This document shows, in pieces, positions 53,879-62,946 of a DNA stretch of 64,000 nucleotides. The stretch is taken from contig VGZC01000002.1 in the NCBI GenBank assembly GCA_016872725.1, positions 149,488 to 213,487 on the forward strand, in the 5' to 3' direction. The notes under the pieces were generated by a model. The model ran no database searches. It was not told the DNA's origin and saw only the letters and a list, made by a program, of their open reading frames with translations. Position numbers and translations under genes: made by a program. The stretch's first letter is position 1, and each line of letters starts with the position of its first letter. This DNA comes from Planctomycetota bacterium. Its GTDB lineage: Bacteria; Planctomycetota; Planctomycetia; Pirellulales; Pirellulaceae.

Positions 53879-55153
53879 TCACGCGGAAACCCCGGCGTCG
53901 ACTGCTTCCGAACGGCGAAAATCCCCGCCCGAGCGCGCGGCGAGCCAAACGAGGATGAGCCCGATCGTCATGAGCATCGCGGCCACCGAATAGGGAAGCG
54001 TGGCCGAATGTTTGAGAAGCGGAATGCCGATCGCCGGGCCAAGGATGCGGGCCAACGCGTTCACGCTCTGGCCGATCCCCAGGATGCCTCCTTGGAATTC
54101 CGGGTCGCTGCGGCGCGAGAGGAGCGCGTGCAGGGACGGTTGCATGAACGAGAATCCCGCGACATTGACCGCCAGCACGGCGAAGAGACCGACGGGCGAT
54201 GCCGAACCGATGGCGACGTTGACGCCGACGAATCCGCCGATCATCAACAGGGCTCCGATCGCCGCCATCGAGCCCTCGGAGATCCGCGACGCGAGACCGC
54301 GCACGACACCCCCCTGCACGACGCTCAGCATCAACCCAATGAACGCGTAGGTCAGGCACACTTGCCCCCACGTGAATCGAAACGGACTCCCCCGCGCGCC
54401 GTCCGCCGTCCGAGCGCCCCAAATCAGCAGCGACAACGTCGACTCGAAGTTCGCGAACGAGAAGATGCAGACGAAAACGGCGATCAGCAGCCAGCCGATC
54501 GACGGCGTCGCGAGCGCCCTGCGAAGTCCCGCCATGCCGAACGACCGTCGCGCCGCGCCGCCGGTCCGACGCCGCGATTCGGGAAGCCGGAAGACGGCCA
54601 GCGCCAAAGCGAACGCCGACAAGAGGGCCGCCGCATAGCCGGGCCACGGACCCGGCGCCGCGTCGGGGCCCGGCACGGCAAGGAACCCGACCAGCGGTCC
54701 GAACGTGAATCCAAGCCCGAACGCCATGCCGATCAGGGCCATGCCCTTCTGGCGGTTTTCGAGCGACGTCGTGTCGGCGATGTACGCCTGGGCCGTCGGA
54801 ATCGTCGCCCCGGCGATCCCCGCGCCCAACCGCGCGACGAACAACAAGCCGAAACTCCGCCAAATCGTCGCGATCCCGAACGCCGTGTAGAAGCAGACCG
54901 ACGCCGCCAACCCCACCATCAAGACCGGACGCCGTCCGATCCGGTCGGAGAGGCGCCCCCAAACGGGAGCGAAAAGGAATTGCATGGCCGAATAGCAGGC
55001 CATCAACAGTCCCAACTGCCAACCCGATTCATCGACCGTGAACTGATCGGCGTAAATCGGCAACAGCGGAAGAACGATGCCGAACCCCAAGAGATCGATG
55101 AACACGGTGAGGAAGATGACCAGCAACGATCCTCGCGTCGCGTCGTTCCGCAT
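53879..55153 (-). CDS. Major facilitator superfamily transporter, TetA-like
   Basis: 424 residues, about 12 helices. The N-terminus TVFIDLLGFGIVLPLLPIYADQF and the loop GRLSDRIGRRPVLMVGL are MFS drug:H+ antiporter (TetA/DHA1) signatures; ARLGAGIAGATIPTAQAYIAD carries the conserved helix 5 motif. Inner membrane exporter with unknown substrate; homology to tetracycline exporters does not imply resistance. I start at ATG 55153 because the upstream 20 residues are a run of Arg and not conserved. Confidence 0.88.
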   Translation of the reverse strand: MRNDATRGSLLVIFLTVFIDLLGFGIVLPLLPIYADQFTVDESGWQLGLLMACYSAMQFLFAPVWGRLSDRIGRRPVLMVGLAASVCFYTAFGIATIWRSFGLLFVARLGAGIAGATIPTAQAYIADTTSLENRQKGMALIGMAFGLGFTFGPLVGFLAVPGPDAAPGPWPGYAAALLSAFALALAVFRLPESRRRTGGAARRSFGMAGLRRALATPSIGWLLIAVFVCIFSFANFESTLSLLIWGARTADGARGSPFRFTWGQVCLTYAFIGLMLSVVQGGVVRGLASRISEGSMAAIGALLMIGGFVGVNVAIGSASPVGLFAVLAVNVAGFSFMQPSLHALLSRRSDPEFQGGILGIGQSVNALARILGPAIGIPLLKHSATLPYSVAAMLMTIGLILVWLAARSGGDFRRSEAVDAGVSA

Positions 55154-55303
55154 GAACGGTGTCCACGCTCCCCGACGACCGGACCCGCGCCGTCGTCGAC
55201 GCCGTCGGCCCACTCGGCGCTCATCACCCGGGACTTGGCCGTTCCCGCCGCGGCTTTCGATCCGAGGCGCGGTTCGGCCGTTTCGCTCGCATCGGACGTC
55301 CGA

Positions 55304-57214
55304 TCACGGCAACGCGTCGGTCTTGGGCGGTTCTTTCTTCAAGCCTTGCTTTTCGAGTTGCCGGAAGGAATCGATGCCGAATCCCTCCTCGGCCGTTCCC
55401 GGCTTCCGCTCGAAAATATCGCCGCGCCCCAAGTGGATCTTTCGGTAAAGATCCTCCGAGATGACGTAATACCAGTCGGCGAAACGCCCGTTCAGTTCGC
55501 GGACTTTTTGCTTTCCGCTTTCGACTTTCTCGTTGCGTTCGTCGAGCGTGCGTTGGTACTCCTTGAGCAACCGTTCGCGCTCGGCCGCCTTCGTCTCGTC
55601 CGCGTTCGCGGGTGGACCACCGGCCGCCGGTTGCGCCGGCGCCGCCCGTTGACCGGCGGCAGGCTCGACGGGAGCGGCCGCGTTCGGAGCGGCCGGCGCA
55701 CTCGCCGGAGGATCCTGAGCCTTCGGCGCCTCGGCCGCGCCGCTCGCCGAAGTCGCCTCCTGTTCACACAGGCCATCGGAGGATCCCGCGCCGATCCCGG
55801 CCTGCTTGTTCTCCGAATCGCCCTCGGTCTTCGGCGCCGCTTGCCCATCGCCCGCCTTGCCCGGCTCGCCCGGCGCCGGATTCGCCGGCGCCGGATTCGC
55901 CGGCGCCGGATTGGCATTCGCCGGATTGGCATTCGCCGGATTGGCATTCGCCGGATTGGCCGGCGCCGGATTGGCCGGCGCCGGATTGGCCGGCGCCGGA
56001 TTGGCATTGGCGGGCGGCGCGGCGGGTTCCGAAAGGCCGGCGGGCATTTCGGGAACGGGGAACCGCGATTCGTCGAACGCGGCCGTGACGAACAGGAACC
56101 GGTCGACCTTGCCCGCCGTCGCGCTCGGCACCGTATCGCCGAATCGCAGCACGTATTTCACGCCGTCCTTCATCGCGACGTGGATCTCGCCGTTGGCCGA
56201 CTTGATCTCGAGCGAGTCGGGTCCGGTGGGAACGACGAAGAATCCTTTTTCAACGAGCGAGTTCTTCGCTTCGGCGTTGTTCAGGAATTCCTGGTCGGCC
56301 CGCAAATCGGCGGTCATGCCCTTGGGTTTGCGGAGCACGTCGACGATTTCGAGGTCGTCGAGGGCCGTCTTGAATTCGTTGAGTTTGGTCGAGTTCAGCG
56401 ACTCGTCGGGCGCGGGCTCGGTCGGAATCGTCTCGCGTCCCCGATAGGTCAGGAACTTATCGAGATTCCACGCGCTCTTGGCGCTGTCCCACTTGAGGTC
56501 GACCTGGAGGCGTTGATCGAGGCCGAGCACACCCGGCTGATTCGTTTCGACGATGGAATAATCGTACAGACCGACGTTCTCGATGTCCCACGCATTCAGC
56601 TTCAACAGGTCCTTTTCGATCCAGTCCTCGAACTTGGTGCTCAGCTTCGCCGGGTCGATGGCGACGACATAGACGACATCCTGTCCCGGCTTGCGGACGA
56701 AACGCTCCTCGGTCGAGGCCTTGACGCTCTTCCCGACGATGAGATTGGCGAGCGATTCGCCGTCGCGGTTTTCGACCTTCACCAGCATGCCCACACCCTC
56801 GGCGGCGCCCGACGAGCCTTCCACGGGTTCGACCACTCCGTACATCTGGTGGTCGTCGGCCACGGTCGACGCGATGCCTCGGATCCGCAGATCGACGAAC
56901 ATCAGGCTGACGTCGCGCATCTGGTTCTCCGCGTCGGCGGGGTATCCCGAGTGCGACGGGATGGTCCAAAGATCGGTCGTCTTGTCGCGCGCGACTTCGA
57001 ACTTGCTGACGGACCCGACGTCGGACTTGACTTGAACGATCTCGAGCCGCGCGGCCGCCTTCGGATCCAGGAAGTCCGGAAAGAGCGGCTTGTCGACTTG
57101 CCGCTCGATCGTCTCCTCCGTGAATTCCACACCCGCGGGACGCGTCAGGAACGCGACACACGCGACCACGACGGCCACAGCCGAATAGATGACGGTCTTG
57201 ATACCTTCGCTCAC
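55304..57214 (-). CDS. DUF4340-containing membrane-anchored protein of a Gld-type ABC system
   Basis: 636 residues. One N-terminal helix (TVIYSAVAVVVACVAFLT), then two similar DUF4340-type beta-rich regions (PDFLDPKAAARLEIVQ, FEVARDKTTDLWTIPSHSGYPADAENQM, and later VDLKWDSAKSAWNLDKF and LRFGDTV). A low-complexity block of NPAPA/NPANA repeats and an Ala/Pro-rich linker separate this from a C-terminal coiled part ending KIHLGRGDIFERK. The gene is 19 bases after the GldFG fusion, so it is part of the same system. Probably a periplasmic partner of the permease; its role is not established. Confidence 0.82.
   Translation of the reverse strand: MSEGIKTVIYSAVAVVVACVAFLTRPAGVEFTEETIERQVDKPLFPDFLDPKAAARLEIVQVKSDVGSVSKFEVARDKTTDLWTIPSHSGYPADAENQMRDVSLMFVDLRIRGIASTVADDHQMYGVVEPVEGSSGAAEGVGMLVKVENRDGESLANLIVGKSVKASTEERFVRKPGQDVVYVVAIDPAKLSTKFEDWIEKDLLKLNAWDIENVGLYDYSIVETNQPGVLGLDQRLQVDLKWDSAKSAWNLDKFLTYRGRETIPTEPAPDESLNSTKLNEFKTALDDLEIVDVLRKPKGMTADLRADQEFLNNAEAKNSLVEKGFFVVPTGPDSLEIKSANGEIHVAMKDGVKYVLRFGDTVPSATAGKVDRFLFVTAAFDESRFPVPEMPAGLSEPAAPPANANPAPANPAPANPAPANPANANPANANPANANPAPANPAPANPAPGEPGKAGDGQAAPKTEGDSENKQAGIGAGSSDGLCEQEATSASGAAEAPKAQDPPASAPAAPNAAAPVEPAAGQRAAPAQPAAGGPPANADETKAAERERLLKEYQRTLDERNEKVESGKQKVRELNGRFADWYYVISEDLYRKIHLGRGDIFERKPGTAEEGFGIDSFRQLEKQGLKKEPPKTDALP
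55871..56010 (-). repeat. 15-bp tandem repeats encoding NPAPA/NPANA
   Basis: About nine in-frame units of cggcgccggattggc or attcgccggattggc type within the DUF4340 gene. Two unit variants alternate in blocks, suggesting segment duplication. They make a Pro/Ala/Asn-rich linker between the folded parts. Confidence 0.85.
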
Positions 57215-57233
57215 GTTGTTTCCTCCCGTCCGG

Positions 57234-60191
57234 CTAGATCACAAGTCGGCTTCGCGAGATGCCCTCGCGTTCCCGCAGTCGGCGCCGCGTGAAGACCACG
57301 ATGCCGATGAGCAACGGAGGCAGCGGGGGCAAGATCACGGCGCCCAGTTTGTATTTGTCCTGGATGTCGGCGACGGCCCGATCGGTCGACCGCCGGATTT
57401 CCTTGATTTCCCGATCCCGCTGCCTTTCGAGCTCGCGGCGTTTCTGCGCGATGCGTCGATTGGCCAGCTCCTGCTGGGCCTGCAACGTCTGGAGGCCGAC
57501 GCGGATCTCGTCCGGATCGATGTCCTCGCCGGCCCGCTGCTTCTTGACAAGCTCGTCATACCGGTCCTGAAAACCTCTCACGGCCGAGTTCAGGTCCGAT
57601 TCGGCCTTCGCGAGTGCCGAATCGAATTCCGCCTGGAACGCGAACTGTTTCTGGGTTTCGTCGAGCCGAGCGCCCTCGGCCTGCGCCTCGACATGCCGCA
57701 ACGAGTAATACATGGGGCGGTGCTTGCGGATGCCGATGTAATCCTTCTCTCCGGCGAGATGGTCGATCACGTTCAACAGGAACGTCACGTTCTCGAATTT
57801 CCACTGGATCCGGTCGGGGTCGTCTCCCGGCCGCGCGCGGAGCTGCAGGAAGACCGACGCCATGACATCGAGATCGGCGACGTAGACGACGTTGATTCCT
57901 TTCGACGCGCCGTTTTCCTTCCCGCCGTGCTCCTTCGCGGCGGCGTCCTTCGCGGTATCCGATCCGTCCTTGGTTCGGTCTTTCGCCGGACCTTCGGCGG
58001 ACGTTTCGCTGAGCAGTTCCTTCGATTTGGGGAGTTCGCCCCGGATGGCGGCGGCGAGCACCTGTTCGCCTTTGGGTTCCCCCTGCACGAGCTTGATCAT
58101 GCCGGGGCTTCGCATGTTCTCGCGGTAGGCATTGAGCGAGATCGTGCCGGCTTGCGGCGCCGTCTTGATCAAGCTCGTGAATTCGAGGTCGCTGCTCGGC
58201 CGCTGTTGGATCGGCGCCGGCGTGGGGAAGAGGATTTCGCGCAGCCCGGACGTGATCTCATGTTCGCGATTGATCGATTCGAGTCCGCCTTCGGCGTCGG
58301 GCGATGCGAAGACCCACTGGTCGGTGATCCCCTCGAGCTGGAGTTTCGGATAGGGGTTGTAGGTCTGCCAGGCGAGTTTGGGTTGCGGGCCGCCCATGCC
58401 GCCGCCGGGATCCGACGGGACGATGATTCCGAGCAGGTCCCAGAGCCGCGTGATATCGCCTTTGGGCTGCGGGCCCTGCCCGCCCATCATGCCCATCATG
58501 GGGTTCTGGCCTTGCCTCGGTTCACCCGTTCCGGGCGCCCCGATGAACTCGGGCATCGGATCCTCGAAGATCGCGGTCGGCTGGCCGGCCCGGATGGCGG
58601 CAAGCAGGTTTTCCAGACCTTCCGGGCTCATCGCGGACGGCTGGGCGACGACGAGCGCGTCGTATTTGCCGATCTCGATCGGCGTTTCCGGATCGACCTG
58701 TTCGACGTCGTATTGTTTCTGCCATTCATCGATGGCGAGTTGCTGGGGCAGCGTGCGGAACTGGCCGCCCTGGAAACTGGGCGAGGCGAACAACTGGGCA
58801 TCGGTTCGCACGACGCCCAGCTTGGGTCGGCGCGACCTGGCGACCGTGTTGATCGAACGGATGAGTTCGTATTCGACCGAGATTCCGTAGTCGAAGAACG
58901 GCACGACGACTTTTTCGAGACCCGATGTGAACGCGGCTCCCAGGATGACCTGCTCGCTCTTGATCGCGCCGCGGGCGCGGGTCTGCACGGTCTGAGGCAG
59001 GATTCCGAACCGCTGTTCGGCCAGAACGGCCTGGTCGCTGTACGGTTCCAGGTCGTCGTGCAGCCGCACGCGGACGTCGGAACTGTGCGACGCGAATTCC
59101 TTCAGCAGCGATCGCAGGTTGTATTCCGTCTGAACATACTCCTTCGGAATCTGCGCGCCGATGTACGCATCGATGTAGATCGGATTGGCCGGTTCGAGGT
59201 TCTTGAGGATCCGGACCGTGTCGGGCGACAAGGAGCTGACCTGGCCTCGCGTCAGGTCATGCCGCCAGTCGTGATACGTAAAGGTCGCCGTGAGTCCGAT
59301 GGCGATGACGATCAGCGACAGAATCCGCGTGCAATAGTGTCCGATCAGCGACGTTCCGTCGCGGCCGCCCCACCAGTGACGGCTGCCGATCAACACCATG
59401 CTCACATAAAGCCCCACGACGACGATCATGCCGAAGTAACTCACCGACGAAAGGCTGATCATCCCCTTCCCGAAGTCGTCGAACTTGGTGGCGATGCTCC
59501 AGCTCCCGATCATCTGCGCCGCCTTGCGGCCGGGCACGATGACGTCGGCGAATCGGAAGAAGACGAGCGGCGCGTTGAACAGGGCGCCGAGGATGAACCC
59601 GACGGTCAGATTCCGCGTCAGGAACGACGCGACCATGCCGATCGAAATCATGGCCAGACCGGTAAGCCAATATCCGAAATAGGTGGCGCAGAGCAGGCCT
59701 GTGTCGAGTTCGCCGAGGGTGAGCAGGACGAGGACCGCGTATTGCGAGATCTGGGCGAAAAGGAGCGAGCAGGAGTAGATCGCGACCGCGGCGAGGTACT
59801 TGCCGATGACCACGTCGAAGTCGTCGGCCGGCATCGTCAGCAGCAGTTCATCGGTCCCTTGACGACGCTCCTCCGACCAGATGCTCATCGTGATCGCCGG
59901 GATGAAGACCAACATCACGTACGGCAAATAGGCGTTCAATTGGTGGAGGCTCGCCAAATTCGCCGCGAAGAACTCATTGGGCCAAAACGCGCAGAACGAG
60001 CTGAGCAGGACGAAGAGGCAAAGGAACACGTAGCCCGTCGGGTTCATGAAGTAGCCAAAGAAATTCCTCCGCAGGATCGCGTACGCGGGCCGCCGGAATC
60101 GGGCGAGCGGCACGAGCAGCAGCACGAAAAGGCCAAGGAATAGGGCGTCGATCGCGACGAGGATAAAGAGTTCCCGCAACATGCCGGTCAT
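57234..60191 (-). CDS. Fused ABC-2 permease and GldG-like auxiliary protein
   Basis: 985 residues from ATG 60191 (ATG 60182 also fits). Residues 1-340 are an ABC-2/GldF permease: six or more helices, with YAILRRNFFGYFMNPTGYVFLCLFVL, SIWSEERRQGTDELLLTMP and VGFILGALFNAP. Residues 350-830 match the GldG/IFT-type extracytoplasmic region (THDWRHDLTRGQVSSLSPDTVRILKNLEPANPIYIDAYI, GAIKSEQVILGAAFTSG, LGVVRTDAQLF, KYDALVVAQPSAMSPEGLENL). A Gly/Met-rich patch and coiled coil (DELVKKQRAGEDIDPDEIRV, RRELERQRDREIKEIRRS) lead to a final helix (GAVILPPLPPLLIGIVVF). In Bacteroidetes gliding bacteria gldF and gldG are separate; here they are one gene. Confidence 0.88.
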   Translation of the reverse strand: MTGMLRELFILVAIDALFLGLFVLLLVPLARFRRPAYAILRRNFFGYFMNPTGYVFLCLFVLLSSFCAFWPNEFFAANLASLHQLNAYLPYVMLVFIPAITMSIWSEERRQGTDELLLTMPADDFDVVIGKYLAAVAIYSCSLLFAQISQYAVLVLLTLGELDTGLLCATYFGYWLTGLAMISIGMVASFLTRNLTVGFILGALFNAPLVFFRFADVIVPGRKAAQMIGSWSIATKFDDFGKGMISLSSVSYFGMIVVVGLYVSMVLIGSRHWWGGRDGTSLIGHYCTRILSLIVIAIGLTATFTYHDWRHDLTRGQVSSLSPDTVRILKNLEPANPIYIDAYIGAQIPKEYVQTEYNLRSLLKEFASHSSDVRVRLHDDLEPYSDQAVLAEQRFGILPQTVQTRARGAIKSEQVILGAAFTSGLEKVVVPFFDYGISVEYELIRSINTVARSRRPKLGVVRTDAQLFASPSFQGGQFRTLPQQLAIDEWQKQYDVEQVDPETPIEIGKYDALVVAQPSAMSPEGLENLLAAIRAGQPTAIFEDPMPEFIGAPGTGEPRQGQNPMMGMMGGQGPQPKGDITRLWDLLGIIVPSDPGGGMGGPQPKLAWQTYNPYPKLQLEGITDQWVFASPDAEGGLESINREHEITSGLREILFPTPAPIQQRPSSDLEFTSLIKTAPQAGTISLNAYRENMRSPGMIKLVQGEPKGEQVLAAAIRGELPKSKELLSETSAEGPAKDRTKDGSDTAKDAAAKEHGGKENGASKGINVVYVADLDVMASVFLQLRARPGDDPDRIQWKFENVTFLLNVIDHLAGEKDYIGIRKHRPMYYSLRHVEAQAEGARLDETQKQFAFQAEFDSALAKAESDLNSAVRGFQDRYDELVKKQRAGEDIDPDEIRVGLQTLQAQQELANRRIAQKRRELERQRDREIKEIRRSTDRAVADIQDKYKLGAVILPPLPPLLIGIVVFTRRRLREREGISRSRLVI

Positions 60192-60336
60192 GACTGCAAA
60201 TCCCGTATTGAAATCCCGTGGACGAATCGTAGTGGAGCGAGGAGTCCGGATCGACGGTGGGCCCGCCGAGCACCGCATCCGGCCGCCCCGGCGGAATCCC
60301 GTCGGATTCGGGCCCGTCGGTATCGGGCCCGTCGAC

Positions 60337-61122
60337 TCAGCCCGCCGCGGCCTGGAGCGTCATCCGGGCGAACGCCTGATCGAGGTCTTCGCCCTGTTTC
60401 GGCAGCCCATCCACCGAACCATCGTAAATGAGGCGGCCTTCGTCGATCAGGATTACGCGGCTCGCCATCGCCTCGACCTCCTGCAGGATATGGGTCGAGA
60501 GCAAGATCGTCTTCCGCTCGCCCAACCGCCGCATCGTGCGGCGCACCTCGCGGATCTGGTTGGGATCGAGTCCCGCGGTCGGCTCGTCCAAGATCAACAC
60601 GTCCGGTTCGTGGAGCAGGGCCTGGGCCATCCCCACACGCTGGCGATAGCCCTTCGACAGCTTGCTGATCGGCTTGAACACGACGCCCTGAAGGTCGCAA
60701 AGCTCGATCACCGCGTCGATCCGCTCCCGCTTCCGGACTTTGTCCATGCCCCGCGCGTCGGCGAAGAACTCGAGCAGGCTCGACGGCGTCATGTCCGGAT
60801 AAAGAGGTCCGTTCTCGGGCAGATAGCCGAGCCGCTTGGAGCCCGCGATCCGATCGGTCGCCATGTCGCAGCCCGCGATCCGCGCGACACCCTCGGACGG
60901 ATTCAGGTATCCGGTGAGCATCTTCATCGTGGTGCTCTTGCCGGCTCCGTTGGGCCCGAGGAACGCCACGACATCCCCTTCGTACACGTCGAAGGACACG
61001 TCGCGAACGGCCGCGAAAATGCCATAGAACTTGGAAAGGCGATCCGCCTGAATCATCGGCGTACGCCCCGGCCTGGAGCCCGCCTCGCCCGCTCCGGCCG
61101 CCGTGGCGTCATTCGTCGTCAT
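60337..61122 (-). CDS. ABC transporter ATP-binding protein, GldA-like
   Basis: 261 residues. Walker A FLGPNGAGKSTTMKML, signature LSKGYRQRVGMAQALL, Walker B DVLILDEPTAGLDPNQI and switch His in LLSTHILQEVEA: a complete nucleotide-binding domain of the ABC-2 export type. It lies 145 bases upstream of the GldFG fusion on the same strand; the three genes (ATPase, fused permease, DUF4340) form one system. An N-terminal tail of about 20 residues precedes the domain; ATG near residue 23 (MIQADRLSKFYG) is an alternative start. Confidence 0.92.
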   Translation of the reverse strand: MTTNDATAAGAGEAGSRPGRTPMIQADRLSKFYGIFAAVRDVSFDVYEGDVVAFLGPNGAGKSTTMKMLTGYLNPSEGVARIAGCDMATDRIAGSKRLGYLPENGPLYPDMTPSSLLEFFADARGMDKVRKRERIDAVIELCDLQGVVFKPISKLSKGYRQRVGMAQALLHEPDVLILDEPTAGLDPNQIREVRRTMRRLGERKTILLSTHILQEVEAMASRVILIDEGRLIYDGSVDGLPKQGEDLDQAFARMTLQAAAG

Positions 61123-61193
61123 ACGCGCATTCCTCCGTCACTCCCCGTTCCGCAAATGGGAAGAACCTTCTCGTCTCTTGAGAATGAATATAT

Positions 61194-62858
61194 TCAACTC
61201 CCCGGCAAGCTCAACCCGGCAAGCTCAACCCGGCCATGACGCTCGGTCCCCGTCGCCTCGTCGCGTTCATGGGAAATGTGCGAAAGCCATGCGTCGTTCG
61301 ATTCAGGGAAATCGGTCCGCAAATGGACTCCCCGCGACTCCTCGCGCAGGAGGGCCGCGCGGACCATGCCTCGCGCGACGGTGAGCATGTTTTGGAGTTC
61401 CCAACCGGACGGATCATCGAACTGGCGGACCAGGACGTACCCGTGCCACTGCTCGACCGTGTTCCACGCCTGCGCCAGGGCGGCCCGCGTCCGACGCACG
61501 CCAACCGCCCTCCACATCAGGCTTTGCAGCGAATTGCGGATATCGTCCAGGTCGAGCGGTTCCTCGATGGCGGGCTGTTCGCCGTTCGACACGCCATGCG
61601 CGCGGAGTTCGTCGGGCGTACTCCGCGCGGCGGCCGAAGCACCCTCACCCGCATGGACTCCGAAAACCAACCCTTCAAGCAGGCTATTGGAGGCGAGCCG
61701 GTTCGCGCCGTGCAGCCCGCTCGACGTCACCTCGCCGGCCGCCCAGAGCCCCGGCAGCGTGGTCCGTCCCTCCGCATCGACGGTCACTCCGCCGATCATG
61801 TAATGGGCGCCCGGCCGGACGGGAATCGGATCCTTCACGAGGTCGAGTCCGAATTTTCGGCAAACGGTGTCGATCCCCGGGAACCGCTCGCGGACCAGCC
61901 GGGCGTCGAGCGAGCTCAAGTCCAAATAGACGCACGGATGGAGCGTTTTTTCCATTTGGGTCACGATCGCCTGCGAGACGACATCGCGCGGAGCCAGCTC
62001 GCCGCGCGCATCGTATTCGGTCATGAATCGGTGGCCCGTGCAGTCGACGAGACGTCCACCCTCGCCGCGTATCGCCTCGGTGATGAGGCTCCGGCTACTG
62101 CCCGCGATATACAGGACGGTCGGATGGAACTGCATGAATTCGAGATCGCGAAGCTGGGCTCCGGCGCGGTACGCCATGGCGACGCCGTCGCCCGTCGCGA
62201 CCGGCGGATTCGTGCTCTCGCGGAACAGGCGCCCCGCTCCGCCCGTGCTCAAGATCGTCTGCTTCGCCCAAACGAGGCATCGCCGGCCGTGCGAGTCCAC
62301 GACCACCGCGCCGCGGCACTGGCCTCCGCCGGTCAACAGGTCGAGCGTGAACGCGTTCTCCCAAATCGAGATGTTGGGGCGAGCTCGCGTCCGTTCGATC
62401 ACGGCGCGCATCACTTCCTTGCCGGTCGCGTCACCCAGCGCGTGCACGATGCGATGGTAACCGTGCCCTCCCTCGCGACCCAACCGAAGCCCGCCGTCCG
62501 TCTGATCGAAACGGGTTCCCCAGTCGATGAGTTCACGGATCCGATCGGGCGCCTCGCGCACGACCATCTCGACGACGCGCCGATCGCAGAGCGGGCCTCC
62601 GGCCGCGAGCGTGTCGGCGACGTGGCTTTCGAATCGGTCCTCCTTGTCGATGACGCCGGCGATTCCCCCCTGGGCGTAGCTGCTGTTGGACTGATCGATC
62701 AGATCCTTCGTCGCGACGAGCACATTCCAATCGGGATCCACGGCGTTGGCGGCGCGGAGCCCGGCAAGCCCGCCGCCAATGACGAGCACGTCCGTGAAAT
62801 AGTGCGGCAGGCGCTTGGGATCGAACGCCGCCAAGTACCGCGGCGTCGACTTCCCCAT
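61194..62858 (-). CDS. nadB: L-aspartate oxidase (quinolinate synthesis)
   Basis: 554 residues. FAD enzyme of the succinate dehydrogenase family that makes iminoaspartate for NAD. Dinucleotide motif DVLVIGGGLAGLRAANAV, then DQSNSSYAQGGIAGV, GREGGHGYHRIVHALGDATGKEV, ATGDGVAMAYRAGA, LEFMQFHPT, EAIRGEGGRLVD, RPGAHYMIGGVTVDAEGRTTLPGLWAAGEVTSSGLHGANRLASNSLLEGLVF. All fits NadB rather than SdhA (no succinate operon nearby). Start is ATG 62858; TTG/GTG further upstream are less likely. Its 3' end has a 14-bp tandem duplication (CCGGCAAGCTCAAC, 61201-61230). Confidence 0.93.
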   Translation of the reverse strand: MGKSTPRYLAAFDPKRLPHYFTDVLVIGGGLAGLRAANAVDPDWNVLVATKDLIDQSNSSYAQGGIAGVIDKEDRFESHVADTLAAGGPLCDRRVVEMVVREAPDRIRELIDWGTRFDQTDGGLRLGREGGHGYHRIVHALGDATGKEVMRAVIERTRARPNISIWENAFTLDLLTGGGQCRGAVVVDSHGRRCLVWAKQTILSTGGAGRLFRESTNPPVATGDGVAMAYRAGAQLRDLEFMQFHPTVLYIAGSSRSLITEAIRGEGGRLVDCTGHRFMTEYDARGELAPRDVVSQAIVTQMEKTLHPCVYLDLSSLDARLVRERFPGIDTVCRKFGLDLVKDPIPVRPGAHYMIGGVTVDAEGRTTLPGLWAAGEVTSSGLHGANRLASNSLLEGLVFGVHAGEGASAAARSTPDELRAHGVSNGEQPAIEEPLDLDDIRNSLQSLMWRAVGVRRTRAALAQAWNTVEQWHGYVLVRQFDDPSGWELQNMLTVARGMVRAALLREESRGVHLRTDFPESNDAWLSHISHERDEATGTERHGRVELAGLSLPGS

Positions 62859-62946
62859 CCCCGTATCATCCACCAATCGCCGTTCCCTTTATGAAGGCGT
62901 TCCCAGCCATTCGAACCGCTCGCACGGACCGCTCACGCGGCGCCGG

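Noticed and set aside
53879..55153. Tetracycline resistance determinant
   Set aside because: MFS similarity to TetA is general; no regulator or mobile context is present to support a resistance role.
53837..60143. Two very long plus-strand open frames opposite the MFS, DUF4340 and GldFG genes
   Set aside because: Arg/Pro/His-rich shadow translations without motifs; the true genes on the minus strand are clear.
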